Source: JASHPR01 sp963833885 (GTDB lineage: Bacteria > Actinomycetota > Actinomycetes > Streptosporangiales > Streptosporangiaceae). Taken from it: 64,000 nt of DNA. Positions 1 to 7,830 of the stretch are shown piece after piece. Position 1 is the stretch's first letter. Each line of letters opens with the position of its first letter. The stretch spans positions 205,359 to 269,358 of the forward strand of contig CAWHZU010000006.1 in the NCBI GenBank assembly GCA_963833885.1. The letters run 5' to 3'. The notes beneath the pieces are model-generated. The model was not told the DNA's origin. It did not search any database and saw nothing but the letters and a program-made list of their open reading frames with translations. The position numbers and the translations under genes were made by a program.

Positions 1-317
1 CCGGCCTGGGCCGCGGCGACGAGCTTCAGGTGGAACTCGGCCAGGTCGGGCTTTGGCCAGCTGACCTCGGAGAGCCATTCGGCGACCCGCTCCTGGCCGG
101 CCGCGGTGAGCTCGTAGACCTTGCGGCCCGCTTCCGGCGCCTCTGTCCCCTGACGAGCGATGAGCCCGGCCTTCTCCAGCCGGGAGAGGGTGACGTAGAT
201 CTGCCCGTCGTTCACGTCCTCGCCGAGGGGGCCGAGCGCGTCGTTCAGCCGGGCGCGCAGCCGTGAGCCCGACGACGGCTCCTTGGCCAGCATCGCCAGC
301 ACGACTTCCTGCTGCAC
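1..317 (-). CDS. PadR-family transcriptional regulator (C-terminus outside window)
   Basis: The reverse strand encodes about 105 residues of a PadR repressor. The GTG start at 317 is preceded by GGAGG with a 5-nt spacer. The N-terminal winged helix is clear: a QQEVVLAMLAKEPSSG opening helix, then the GQIYVTLSRLEKAGLI recognition helix and wing, followed by the linker to the C-terminal dimerisation helices. The reading frame is open to base 1, so the C-terminus is missing from the window. PadR proteins repress their own and adjacent genes and often respond to phenolics or drugs; usually a membrane transporter lies next to them. The 13-bp inverted repeat just upstream (329-364) is its likely operator. 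The target gene is probably the one following it, outside this window. Confidence 0.85.
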   Translation of the reverse strand, partial: MQQEVVLAMLAKEPSSGSRLRARLNDALGPLGEDVNDGQIYVTLSRLEKAGLIARQGTEAPEAGRKVYELTAAGQERVAEWLSEVSWPKPDLAEFHLKLVAAAQA

Positions 318-328
318 CGATTCCTCCA

Positions 329-364
329 AACCTAACGGTTAGGATCAAACATAACCGTTAGGTT
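329..364. promoter_or_regulatory. 13-bp perfect inverted repeat, probable PadR operator
   Basis: AACCTAACGGTTA (329-341) and its exact reverse complement TAACCGTTAGGTT (352-364) flank a 10-bp spacer. Each arm is itself nearly palindromic (CCTAAC/GTTAGG). It lies 12 bp upstream of the padR GTG start, so bound repressor would block that promoter. Assignment to PadR is inferred from position. Confidence 0.7.
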
Positions 365-508
365 CCCGGAGTGCAACTCACCCTGGGGGCGGGGACTCAG
401 GCGCCGAACAGCCCATCCACGTCGGCATCGGAGCCGCGGAACAAACCACGGATCGGCGCCGAGAATCAGACGGGGACGTTTTTCCGTAAAAGACGTACTA
501 TCTTGACC

Positions 509-958
509 ATGGCCGAGTGGTGGTCGATCGAGGTGCTGCACGGTGAGCTCTCGGCTTACGGGTGGCAGGAGCAGCACGACTCCGCGCTGATCGAGGCCGC
601 GCTGACCAACGGCGCCCGCGACGGGGCCTGGCACGCGGGCACCTGGGGCGTGATCTTCGAGGTTCTCTTCGAGACCGAAGAACAATGGCAGGCCTTCCGC
701 AACCTGCCGGCCGTGCGGGCGGCCCTGGACGGCGTGCCGGACCCCGTCAACGGCCTGCTCGTCTACCGCGGCCGGGGCGGCGGAGCGGATGCGCGCAACC
801 CGCGCAGGCCGAAACCCGCGCCGGCCGCGAGCGCCGTATCGCTGCCCGAACCCCACGCCGAGCCAGAATTTGACCTGACCGGTGCCTCGCCGCCAGATCT
901 GGCGACCGTCGGCACACCTAGCCGTGCGGGCGGTCAGCCTTCATGGTCGGCCGGCTGA
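509..958 (+). CDS. Hypothetical protein, 149 aa
   Basis: The ATG at 509 is preferred over an in-frame start at 371 because the residues between them are low-complexity and unlike protein. The N-terminal ~90 residues (MAEWWSIEVLHGELSAYGWQ onward) look like a compact domain rich in Trp and acidic residues, with FETEEQWQAFRNLPAVRAAL resembling a short helix near position 55. The last ~50 residues are proline- and charge-rich and probably disordered. No catalytic motif, signal peptide or membrane segment is visible. Its 3' end overlaps the convergent DUF1622 gene by 25 bp. I do not recognise the family. Confidence 0.5.
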   Translation: MAEWWSIEVLHGELSAYGWQEQHDSALIEAALTNGARDGAWHAGTWGVIFEVLFETEEQWQAFRNLPAVRAALDGVPDPVNGLLVYRGRGGGADARNPRRPKPAPAASAVSLPEPHAEPEFDLTGASPPDLATVGTPSRAGGQPSWSAG

Positions 959-1371
959 TCAGAGTGCCTGGCTTTCGGCACGCTTGCCGATGCCTGACGA
1001 AGCGCATCGGCCCCGGTCGCCAGGCCACGGCGCCATGGCGGCGCCCCACTGATCTCGATTTCGAGTGAGAAGCTCAGGAAGGTCCTGATCAGGACGATAA
1101 GTCCGAGAGTCAGCACGTTGTCCACGGTGGGCGCAACCGCGATCGTCCTGACCAGATCGGCCGCCACCAAGACCTCTACACCGAGCAGCAAGGTGCCGCC
1201 GAGCGCCCGGCGTATGACGGCGTAAGCCTGTCCTGCCTGACCGGACCGGCGCCAGCTCAGCCCGGCCAGCAGGAAGGACCACAGCGTCCCTGCGGCAAGG
1301 ACGAGGACGCCGAGTCCCTCGAACGCCTGCGCGACATGCTCCATGACCTCCGCGAAGGTCACGGCTGGCAC
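934..1371 (-). CDS. DUF1622 family membrane protein
   Basis: This 145-residue protein matches the DUF1622 family closely. There is a transmembrane helix near residues 17-37, a cytoplasmic arginine-rich segment, a second hydrophobic stretch carrying LGGTLLLGVEVLVAADLVRT, and a third ending in VLIRTFLSFSLEIEI followed by PWRR. These are the conserved family blocks, and length is normal for the family (about 120-150). It is a small inner-membrane protein of unknown function. The ~30 C-terminal residues after PWRR are not conserved. It sits between a hypothetical gene (convergent) and a DUF1269 gene on the same strand. Confidence 0.8.
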   Translation of the reverse strand: MPAVTFAEVMEHVAQAFEGLGVLVLAAGTLWSFLLAGLSWRRSGQAGQAYAVIRRALGGTLLLGVEVLVAADLVRTIAVAPTVDNVLTLGLIVLIRTFLSFSLEIEISGAPPWRRGLATGADALRQASASVPKARHSDQPADHEG

Positions 1372-1387
1372 CAGGCCGTGCGGCCGG

Positions 1388-1897
1388 TCAGCTCATTGCA
1401 CCGGCGGATTCGCGGACGGCCTGGTCGATGTCCTTCGGGTCAACGTGCAGCTGCCTGGCGGCGTGCCTCTCGGCCTTCAGAGCGGCCTTGTCCAGGGCCT
1501 GCTCGACATTGCTTTCCCCGACCACCACGAGGGCGGCCTGCCCGGCATCAAGTACCTCACCGAGTTCCTTGACGTCGGCACGGGACATGCCGCGCCACAG
1601 ATGGCCGCTGATCCCACCGACGGCCGCGCCCACTATGGCTGTGCCGATGATGGCGGGCGGGAAGAAGAGGCCGACAGCCGCTCCGGCGGCCGCGCCACCC
1701 CAGGCACCGTGCCGTGTGGCCATCTCATCCTTATTGACGTGCACCTTGCCCTGGTCGTCCTTGGTCACCACGGCGGCGTCGTAGCTCCCAACCGCCCCGG
1801 CAGAGTGCAGGTCTTTGACCACCCGGTAGTCCTCGCGGGCTTGAGCCTGACCTGGATAGGTACCGACGTAGATGAAGACCGATTCCGGCTTTGCCAT
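1388..1897 (-). CDS. DUF1269-type glycine-zipper stress protein
   Basis: The start at 1897 (MAKPESVFIYVGTYPG) is chosen because a GGGGGAC ribosome-binding site lies 8 nt upstream; the open frame extends further but without protein-like sequence. The 169-residue protein has an alpha/beta N-terminal part (YVGTYPGQAQAREDYRVVKDL), then a glycine-zipper membrane-like segment (GAWGGAAAGAAVGLFFPP through AAVGGISGHLW) and a C-terminal alpha/beta half with ALVVVGESNVEQAL. This layout is that of DUF1269 proteins, often annotated as general stress or membrane-associated proteins. Molecular function is unknown. It is separated by 16 bp from the DUF1622 gene downstream and may be cotranscribed with it. 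Confidence 0.75.
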   Translation of the reverse strand: MAKPESVFIYVGTYPGQAQAREDYRVVKDLHSAGAVGSYDAAVVTKDDQGKVHVNKDEMATRHGAWGGAAAGAAVGLFFPPAIIGTAIVGAAVGGISGHLWRGMSRADVKELGEVLDAGQAALVVVGESNVEQALDKAALKAERHAARQLHVDPKDIDQAVRESAGAMS

Positions 1898-2094
1898 GGC
1901 CTGTCCCCCGATCAGGCAGATGTCAGTTGGACCCAAGGTGCCGTCCCGGCCGCCAGGGCGCATCACCCTCTCGGGGGGATATCCCGGCCAGGAGGCCCGA
2001 CCCGGGCGGCGCTGCCGAGCGTTGCGCTTGCGGTCGCCGCGTTGGTAGCGTCCGGGCCCGACGCCGGCGAAGGTGAGAGGCGAGGCAACCCGAG

Positions 2095-2976
2095 ATGCGG
2101 ATAGACCTAGGCGACGTGAGCCTGTGGTTCGACGTTTCCGGACCATCCGCCATTCCCCGCGGAGACGCGGTGGTCGAACGGCCGACCCTCGTGGCCGTTC
2201 ATGGTGGGCCGGGCTCGGACCACATCAACCTGAAGGCGGTCCTGGCGCCGCTGGCCGATCATTTTCAGGTTCTGTACTACGACCAGCGGGGGCACGGCCG
2301 CAGCGACCGCAGCGGCTCAGCGTCCTGGAACCTGCGGACCTGGGCCAGTGACCTCAGGCGGCTCTGCGACGCGCTTGGCCTGGTGAAGCCCGTGATCCTG
2401 GGCAGCAGCTTCGGCGGGCACGTGGTCCTGACCTACGCCGCGACCTTCCCCGGCCACGCGGCAGGCATCATTCTGGCCAACACGACGGGAGGGCGGCCAG
2501 ATTACCGGCGCAGCGTCGAGATATTCCGCCGCCTGGGCGGCGACGAAGCGGCTGCCGTCGCCGAACGCGACTTCGCGGAGCTGAGCGCGGAATCGCTGGC
2601 CGAGTTCCGCCGTGTCTGCCTCCCGCTGTACAGCAGCAGGCCGATGTCCGCCGAAGAGGTCCGGGAGCGGCGGGCCAGGTCAATCCAGACGACCGATGTC
2701 AGCCTGCATTACTTCCGTAACGAGGTGCCGCGCTTCAGCCCCTGGAGCATGCTGGAGCTGATCACGAGCCCGGCGCTCATCCTCGCGGGCGAAGACGACC
2801 CGATGTGCCCGCTTCCCCTCGTCGAGGACCTGGCCAGCCAGCTCCCTGCTGACACGACCCGCCTGGTGCGTCTGCCCAATGCCCGGCACGACATCTTCCG
2901 CGACCGGCCAGACCTCGCCTTCCCGGCGATCGAGGATTTCATGCGCCAAGTCACGGACCGCCCGCCGGGACTTTGA
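2095..2976 (+). CDS. Alpha/beta hydrolase, proline-iminopeptidase-like
   Basis: A complete 293-residue alpha/beta hydrolase fold. HGGPG at 36-40 forms the oxyanion loop typical of the prolyl iminopeptidase (S33) branch, and DQRGHGRSD follows at 63-71. The nucleophile elbow is GSSFGG with Ser105. The acid is in AGEDDPMCP and the histidine in NARHDIF near the C-terminus. No signal peptide is present, so it is cytoplasmic. The substrate cannot be deduced: members hydrolyse N-terminal proline peptides, amides or esters. It overlaps the 3' end of the convergent transporter gene by 26 bp. The ATG at 2095 gives the family's normal length. Confidence 0.85.
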   Translation: MRIDLGDVSLWFDVSGPSAIPRGDAVVERPTLVAVHGGPGSDHINLKAVLAPLADHFQVLYYDQRGHGRSDRSGSASWNLRTWASDLRRLCDALGLVKPVILGSSFGGHVVLTYAATFPGHAAGIILANTTGGRPDYRRSVEIFRRLGGDEAAAVAERDFAELSAESLAEFRRVCLPLYSSRPMSAEEVRERRARSIQTTDVSLHYFRNEVPRFSPWSMLELITSPALILAGEDDPMCPLPLVEDLASQLPADTTRLVRLPNARHDIFRDRPDLAFPAIEDFMRQVTDRPPGL

Positions 2977-3889
2977 CCCGGCGCGGCTGGTGCGAGGTGG
3001 CACCGTCGCGGCCGCCTGCGCTGAGGGCAAGCGTGTTGGCGGCGACGATCGCCGTGATCGCGAGCCAGTCGGCTGGCTGCAGCGACTGGCGGAGGACGAC
3101 GAGCCCGACCAGCGCGGCGAACACCGGGTTGACGCTCATGAACACGCCGTAGAACCTGGCCGGGACCCGGCGCAGCGCGAGCAGGTCGGTGACCATCGGG
3201 ACCGCCGAGCACAGCACACCCGCGGTGGCCGCGCGGCCCAGCGCGACCGCGGTCACCGGATGGCTGGCCAGCACCCAAATGCCGACCGGCACGTACAGCA
3301 GCGCCGACAGGGTGGCCGCGGCCGCCGGCCCCTGGGAGCCGGGCAGTCGCTCCCCCACGACGCGGTTGACCAGGATGTAGCCGGCCCAGCAGGCGGCGGC
3401 GAGCAGGGCGAGGCCAATGCCGGCGTAGTCGGTGGTCGGCTGCGGCCTGGCCAGCACGACCACGGCGGCCGCGGCGGCCAGCGCGCAGCCGAGGTCGATG
3501 GCACGGCGCGACGCGAGCAGCGCCACAGCGAGCGGGCCGAGGAACTCCAGGGTCACCGCCAGTCCCAGCCCGATCGTGTTGATCGCTGCGTACAGGGACA
3601 GGTTCATGGTGGCAAAGATCAGGGCGAGGGCCAGAACGGGGCGCCACTGCCGCCCGGTGAACGAGCGGAACTTCGGCCGCACCGAAGTCAGCAGCACGGC
3701 GCCGGCCACCCACTGGCGGATCGCGACCACCCCGGCCGGGCCGAGCACCGGGAACGCCAGCGCGGCCGTTGCGGCGCCGAGCTGGCTGGACAGGGCACTG
3801 CCCGTCATCAGCGCGATCCCGGTGAGCTGGCCGGGCTGCCGCGCGGGCGGGGCGGCACTCGCCTGCCGCTCGCATGTCGTCGTGGTCAT
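2951..3889 (-). CDS. EamA/RhtA-like drug/metabolite exporter
   Basis: The 312-residue protein has ten hydrophobic segments arranged as two EamA repeats, the layout of RhtA (threonine/homoserine efflux) and related DMT exporters. Diagnostic pieces include the segment FATMNLSLYAAINTIGLGLAV followed by LEFLGPLAVAL in the first repeat and the equivalent MSVNPVFAALVGLVVL in the second. It probably exports an amino acid or small metabolite across the cytoplasmic membrane. It is transcribed divergently from the LysR gene at 3960 with a 70-bp shared control region containing a T-N11-A box, so it is the likely target of that regulator. Substrate is not identifiable. Confidence 0.85.
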   Translation of the reverse strand: MTTTTCERQASAAPPARQPGQLTGIALMTGSALSSQLGAATAALAFPVLGPAGVVAIRQWVAGAVLLTSVRPKFRSFTGRQWRPVLALALIFATMNLSLYAAINTIGLGLAVTLEFLGPLAVALLASRRAIDLGCALAAAAAVVVLARPQPTTDYAGIGLALLAAACWAGYILVNRVVGERLPGSQGPAAAATLSALLYVPVGIWVLASHPVTAVALGRAATAGVLCSAVPMVTDLLALRRVPARFYGVFMSVNPVFAALVGLVVLRQSLQPADWLAITAIVAANTLALSAGGRDGATSHQPRRVKVPAGGP

Positions 3890-3917
3890 GGGAACTGAGT
3901 CTGGACCCTGAGATCAC

Positions 3918-3932
3918 ATGCGCAAAATGCAT
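3918..3932. promoter_or_regulatory. LysR-type T-N11-A box
   Basis: ATGC-N7-GCAT is a palindrome matching the LysR consensus T-N11-A. It lies between the divergent exporter (start 3889) and the LysR gene (start 3960), the usual position for autoregulation and activation of the divergent gene. Confidence 0.55.
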
Positions 3933-3959
3933 AGATGGCTGCAGCTATACGCTTTGGTT

Positions 3960-4814
3960 ATGGATCTCGAGCTGCGGCACCTGCGCTGCCTGGTCGCGAT
4001 TGTCGACTCGGGCAGCTTCACCGACGCGGCGATCGAACTCGGCATCTCGCAGGCGGCGGTGTCCCGGAATCTGATCGCGCTGGAGCAGGTCCTGGGGGTC
4101 CGGCTGCTGCACCGCACCAGCCGGAGCGTCACCCCGACGACCGCCGGGGTGCACGCCCTCGCCCAGGCGCGGCAGGTGCTCGCCGCCGCGGACAATCTGG
4201 TCACCGAAGCGACCACCGGCCACACCCGGCTGCGGATCGGGCACGCGTGGGCGGCCATGGGCCGGCACACTCGCGAGTTCCAGCGCCGCTGGGCCGCCCG
4301 GTACCCGGACGTCGAGCTGCAGCTCATCCGCTCCAACTCGGCGACCGGCGGGCTGGCCGAGGGCCTATGCGACATCGCGGTCATGCGCATTCCGGCCGAC
4401 GCCCGGCGCTTCGAGAGCGCCGTCGTGGGCGACGAACGGCGCTACTGCGCGCTTGCCGCCGATGACCCCTGGGCCCGCCGGCGTTCGGTCCGGCTCAGCG
4501 AGCTGGCCAACCGGACCGTGCTGGTGGACCGGCGTACCGGGACCACGACGCCCGAGCTATGGCCCGCGGACGCGCGGCCCGAGATCCGCGAAACGCGAGA
4601 AGTGGACGACTGGCTCGCAGTGATTGCGGCCGGCGGAGCGGTCGGTGTCACAGCCGAGGGCACCACGACCCAGTACCAGCGCGAGGGGGTCGTGTTCCGG
4701 CCGCTGAGGGACGCCCCGCCGATCTCCGTGCGGGTGATCTGGCGGCGGCACGACCCGCATCCCTCGACGCACGCGGCCATCGCCATGCTGTCCGAGTTCT
4801 ACCGCCGGCCCTAA
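3960..4814 (+). CDS. LysR-family transcriptional regulator
   Basis: The 284-residue protein begins MDLELRHLRCLVAIVDSGSFTDAA, the canonical LysR N-terminus, so the ATG at 3960 is preferred to one at 3918 that lies within the putative operator. The HTH occupies about residues 18-38 (ELGISQAAVSRNLIALEQVLGVRLLHRTSR). The C-terminal ~200 residues are the periplasmic-binding-like effector domain. It is divergent from an EamA/RhtA-type exporter, a common LysR arrangement (compare ArgP/ArgO), suggesting that it senses the exported metabolite. The effector is unknown. Confidence 0.9.
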   Translation: MDLELRHLRCLVAIVDSGSFTDAAIELGISQAAVSRNLIALEQVLGVRLLHRTSRSVTPTTAGVHALAQARQVLAAADNLVTEATTGHTRLRIGHAWAAMGRHTREFQRRWAARYPDVELQLIRSNSATGGLAEGLCDIAVMRIPADARRFESAVVGDERRYCALAADDPWARRRSVRLSELANRTVLVDRRTGTTTPELWPADARPEIRETREVDDWLAVIAAGGAVGVTAEGTTTQYQREGVVFRPLRDAPPISVRVIWRRHDPHPSTHAAIAMLSEFYRRP

Positions 4815-4821
4815 GCGGATG

Positions 4822-4863
4822 GATGTACCGATGGGCTGCATCTTTCAAGCCCAGCGGTACATC
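4822..4863. terminator. Stem-loop between convergent lysR and aldolase genes
   Basis: Bases 4822-4837 and 4848-4863 form a 16-bp stem with one internal mismatch around a 10-nt loop. It starts 8 bp after the lysR stop, and the aldolase gene ends at 4924 on the other strand. No U-tract follows on either side, so it is a probable bidirectional stem terminator of the GC-rich, tract-less type. Confidence 0.55.
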
Positions 4864-4923
4864 GATGAGCCCGGTTAGTGAGGCGCGGCGCCCGGGGCCG
4901 GGTGGCGTCCGGCCCCGGGCACG

Positions 4924-5982
4924 TCATACGGCCGCGCCCGCCGACTCTCGCTCGCGGACCAGTTGCAGCGCGACGTCGATCAGCATGTCTTCCTGCCCGC
5001 CCACGTATCCGTGCTCCGCCACGCGCTGCAGGATGTCATGGACAGGTATGCCGTAACGCTCAGCCGCGTGCTCGGCGTGGAGCAGGAAGCTGGAATAGAC
5101 ACCGGCGTATCCCTGCACGATCGAGGACCGGTCGGTCCACGGCAGCCTGGGCAGGAACGGCTTCACGATCTCGTCGGCGGCGGCCAGCGCGGCATGCACA
5201 TCCACGCCTGTCTCGATGCCCAGCCGGTCGAACGTCGCGGCCAGCACCTCGGTCGGGGCGTTCCCGGCGCCGGCACCGAGCCCGCACAGCGACCCGTCAA
5301 TCTGCAGCGCCCCGTTCTGGAACGCGAGCACCGAGTTGGCGACGCCGAGCGCGAGGTTCTGGTGCCCGTGGAAGCCGACCTGCGCCTCTCCCCCGATCTC
5401 GGCGATCAGCGCCAGGATGCGTTCTTGCGCGTCGCCGATCAGCAGCGCCCCGGCCGAGTCGACGCAGTAGACGCACTGCGCCCCGGCATCGACCATGATC
5501 CGGGCCTGGCGGGCCAGCTCGGCGGGGCTGGTGCGGTGCGCCATCATCAGGAACCCGACCGTCTCCATGCCCAGGTCCCTGGCGATCCCGAAGTGCTGGA
5601 TGGACACGTCGGCCTCGGTGCAGTGGGTCGCGATCCGCGCGACAGACGCGCCCGCCTCCCGCGCACGCCGCAGGTCCTCCACGGTGCCGAGGCCCGGAAG
5701 CAGCAGCACAGCGATCTTCGCCCGGCTGGCCTCCTGCACCGCCGCGCTGATCAGCTGGATGTCGTCGGTGAGCGAGAAGCCGTAGTTGAACGAGGACCCG
5801 CCCAGACCGTCGCCGTGCGTCACCTCGATGACTTCGACCCCGGCCGCGTCCAGCGCGTGCACCGTTGCCCGGACCTGCTCCTCGGTGAACTGGTGCGACA
5901 TCGCGTGGCTGCCATCGCGCAGCGTCGTGTCGGTGATCCGTACCGGCCGGCTGGTGCCGCCTGCCCCGTTCTCGCTGCTCAT
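4924..5982 (-). CDS. dmpG: 4-hydroxy-2-oxovalerate aldolase
   Basis: This 352-residue enzyme belongs to the DmpG/MhpE/HsaF family. It splits 4-hydroxy-2-oxoacids into pyruvate and an aldehyde (acetaldehyde or propionaldehyde) in the meta-cleavage pathway. The N-terminal ITDTTLRDGSHAMSH motif (17-30) supplies the catalytic Arg and metal-binding Asp, and the HGHQN motif around residue 200 supplies the metal-binding histidines. The C-terminal helical communication domain that docks the dehydrogenase is present. Its start overlaps the stop of the upstream dehydrogenase by 4 bp (ATGA), consistent with a channelled heterotetramer. The bphI/hsaF nomenclature is an alternative; upstream ring-cleavage genes are absent here. 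Confidence 0.92.
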   Translation of the reverse strand: MSSENGAGGTSRPVRITDTTLRDGSHAMSHQFTEEQVRATVHALDAAGVEVIEVTHGDGLGGSSFNYGFSLTDDIQLISAAVQEASRAKIAVLLLPGLGTVEDLRRAREAGASVARIATHCTEADVSIQHFGIARDLGMETVGFLMMAHRTSPAELARQARIMVDAGAQCVYCVDSAGALLIGDAQERILALIAEIGGEAQVGFHGHQNLALGVANSVLAFQNGALQIDGSLCGLGAGAGNAPTEVLAATFDRLGIETGVDVHAALAAADEIVKPFLPRLPWTDRSSIVQGYAGVYSSFLLHAEHAAERYGIPVHDILQRVAEHGYVGGQEDMLIDVALQLVRERESAGAAV

Positions 5983-6875
5983 GAGGTCACCGCCGTCGCC
6001 TTGGCCACCAGCTCGCCGACGCGGGCGGCGGCCGCGGTCATGATGTCCAGGTTGCCCGCGTACTCGGGCAGGTAGTCGCCGTTGCCGCGGACCTCGAGGA
6101 ACACCGCGACCCGGCCGTTGCCCTGCCAGGACGCCTGCGGCGGGTCGAACTGCGGCTCGGCCCGCAGCGCGTAGCCGGGCACGTACTGCTGTACCTCCTC
6201 GACCATGTCGTGCACCGAGGCGGCGATCGCGTCGGTGTCAGCGCCGTCCGGGATCGCGCAGAAGATCGTGTCCCGCATGATCATCGGCGGCTCGACCGGG
6301 TTGAGGATGATGATCGCCTTGCCGCGGGCGGCGCCGCCGACCGACTCCAGCGCCCCGGCGGTGGTGTGGGTGAACTCGTCGATGTTCGCGCGCGTCCCCG
6401 GTCCCGCCGACCGGGACGCGACCGACGCCACGATCTCGGCGTACGGGACCGGCACCACGCGCGCCACCGCGTGCACGATCGGGATCGTGGCCTGGCCGCC
6501 GCAGCTGATCATGCTGACGTTCGGCGCGTCCAGGTGCTCGGGCAGGTTGACGGGCGGGCAGACCATCGGGCCGATGTGCGCCGGGGTCAGGTCAATCGCC
6601 TGGATCCCGGCCTCCGCGTAGCGGGGTGCGTTGGCCAGGTGCGCCCGCGCGGACGTCGCCTCAAACACGATGTCCGGCAGCGGGTCCTGGCGCAGCAGCC
6701 AGTCGACGCCCTCGGCGGATGCGGCCAGGCCGAGCTTCCTGGCCCGGGCCAGGCCCTCGGACTCCACCACGCCGACCATGTAGCCGACGTCGATCCCGTC
6801 CAGCCGCCGCAGCTTGGCCAGCAGGTCGGTGCCGATGTTGCCAGGGCCGACGATGGCGGCCAGGGTGGCGGTCAT
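5979..6875 (-). CDS. dmpF: Acetaldehyde dehydrogenase (acylating)
   Basis: A 298-residue NAD+- and CoA-dependent enzyme that oxidises the aldehyde released by the aldolase to acetyl-CoA or propionyl-CoA. The Rossmann motif GPGNIG lies at residues 10-15 and the catalytic cysteine is Cys125 in SMISCGGQATIPI. The start at 6875 (MTATLAAIVG) is chosen over an upstream in-frame ATG at 6986 because homologues begin just before the Rossmann strand. It forms a two-gene unit with dmpG and is divergent from the IclR regulator at 7027. The preceding pathway enzyme, 2-hydroxypentadienoate hydratase, is not in this window. Confidence 0.92.
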   Translation of the reverse strand: MTATLAAIVGPGNIGTDLLAKLRRLDGIDVGYMVGVVESEGLARARKLGLAASAEGVDWLLRQDPLPDIVFEATSARAHLANAPRYAEAGIQAIDLTPAHIGPMVCPPVNLPEHLDAPNVSMISCGGQATIPIVHAVARVVPVPYAEIVASVASRSAGPGTRANIDEFTHTTAGALESVGGAARGKAIIILNPVEPPMIMRDTIFCAIPDGADTDAIAASVHDMVEEVQQYVPGYALRAEPQFDPPQASWQGNGRVAVFLEVRGNGDYLPEYAGNLDIMTAAAARVGELVAKATAVTS

Positions 6876-6926
6876 CGCCTCGTTCCGGGCGGTCGAAAGA
6901 GCATGTGTGCCTCCGTACGATCTCCC

Positions 6927-6939
6927 CTGCACGGTGCAG
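6927..6939. promoter_or_regulatory. Palindrome between dmpF and iclR, probable operator
   Basis: CTGCAC-G-GTGCAG is a perfect 6+6 palindrome about a single central base, midway in the 151-bp divergent region. The position suits an IclR-type operator controlling both directions. The assignment is positional. Confidence 0.5.
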
Positions 6940-7026
6940 TGCGCCGGGACTGGAGGGCAAGAGATGCGTCCCGGTGATCGGAACACCTCGTGGACGGGCG
7001 CCGGGACCGGGGGCCATCATCGACTC

Positions 7027-7794
7027 ATGTGCCCAGCCCACGGCAGCAACGGCGAGACCTCGGCCGCTGGCCGGATCACATCGGTGCTCGACGCGTTCCG
7101 CGATGACCGCGAGGCGATGACCGTCTCCGAGCTGGCCCGGCGGGCGTCGCTGCCGAAGACCACCACGCACCGGCTGACCGCCGAGCTGATCCGCTGCGGG
7201 CTGCTGGAGCGCGCGGACGGCGAGCTGCGCCTCGGGCTGAAGCTGTTCGAGCTCGGCCAGCTCGTGCCGCAGCAGCGCAGCCTGGGTGACGCCGCTCGGC
7301 CGGTCATGGCCGACTTGCGCGAGGCGACCAGGCACTCGGTGAACCTCGGCATCCTGGAAGGTTCCGACGTCGTCTACGTCGACATCCTGGCCGGGCCGGA
7401 CTCGCCGCGGCTGCCGACCCGGGTCGGGGGGCGCTGGCCCGCTCACGCCACCGCGATCGGCAAGGCGATCCTGGCGTTCTCCGACGCGGCCATCGTCCAG
7501 GGCGTGCTCGACGCCGGGCTGGCCCGGGTCAGCGAGCGGACGATCACCTCACCGGAGCTGCTGCGCCAGGAGCTCGACCGGGTCCGCGAGTCCGGCCTCG
7601 CCTACGACTCCGAGGAATCCCGGCCGGGCCTGGTCTGCGTGGCCAGCCCGGTGCACGGCCCAGGTGGCCAGGTAGCCGGGGCGCTGTCGGTTTCTGGCTG
7701 GTCGGCGCGGATGAAGCCGGACCGGGCAGGCCCGGCGGTGCGCACCGCCGCGCTGACCATCTCCCGCGCCCTCGGCGCCCGCGCCGTCCCGTAA
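7027..7794 (+). CDS. IclR-family transcriptional regulator
   Basis: The 255-residue protein has an N-terminal winged HTH (GRITSVLDAFRDDREAMTVSELARRASLPKTTTHRL, about residues 15-50) and a C-terminal GAF-like effector domain with the family signatures TRHSVNLGILEG, WPAHATAIGKAILA and GLAYDSEESRPGLVCVASPV. The ATG at 7027 gives normal family length; an in-frame ATG at 6964 would add unlikely sequence. IclR proteins commonly control aromatic catabolic operons, and this one is divergent from dmpF-dmpG, so it most likely regulates that pair in response to a pathway intermediate. Confidence 0.9.
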   Translation: MCPAHGSNGETSAAGRITSVLDAFRDDREAMTVSELARRASLPKTTTHRLTAELIRCGLLERADGELRLGLKLFELGQLVPQQRSLGDAARPVMADLREATRHSVNLGILEGSDVVYVDILAGPDSPRLPTRVGGRWPAHATAIGKAILAFSDAAIVQGVLDAGLARVSERTITSPELLRQELDRVRESGLAYDSEESRPGLVCVASPVHGPGGQVAGALSVSGWSARMKPDRAGPAVRTAALTISRALGARAVP

Positions 7795-7830
7795 ACCCGG
7801 GGCCGGTCCACAGATCATGGCGGGTGCGTC

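Noticed and set aside
2709..3932. Long leftward 407-residue frame spanning the hydrolase end and the EamA exporter.
   Set aside because: It is a different frame over the exporter; the exporter frame gives ten helices and family motifs, this one gives Arg/Gly/Pro-rich sequence.
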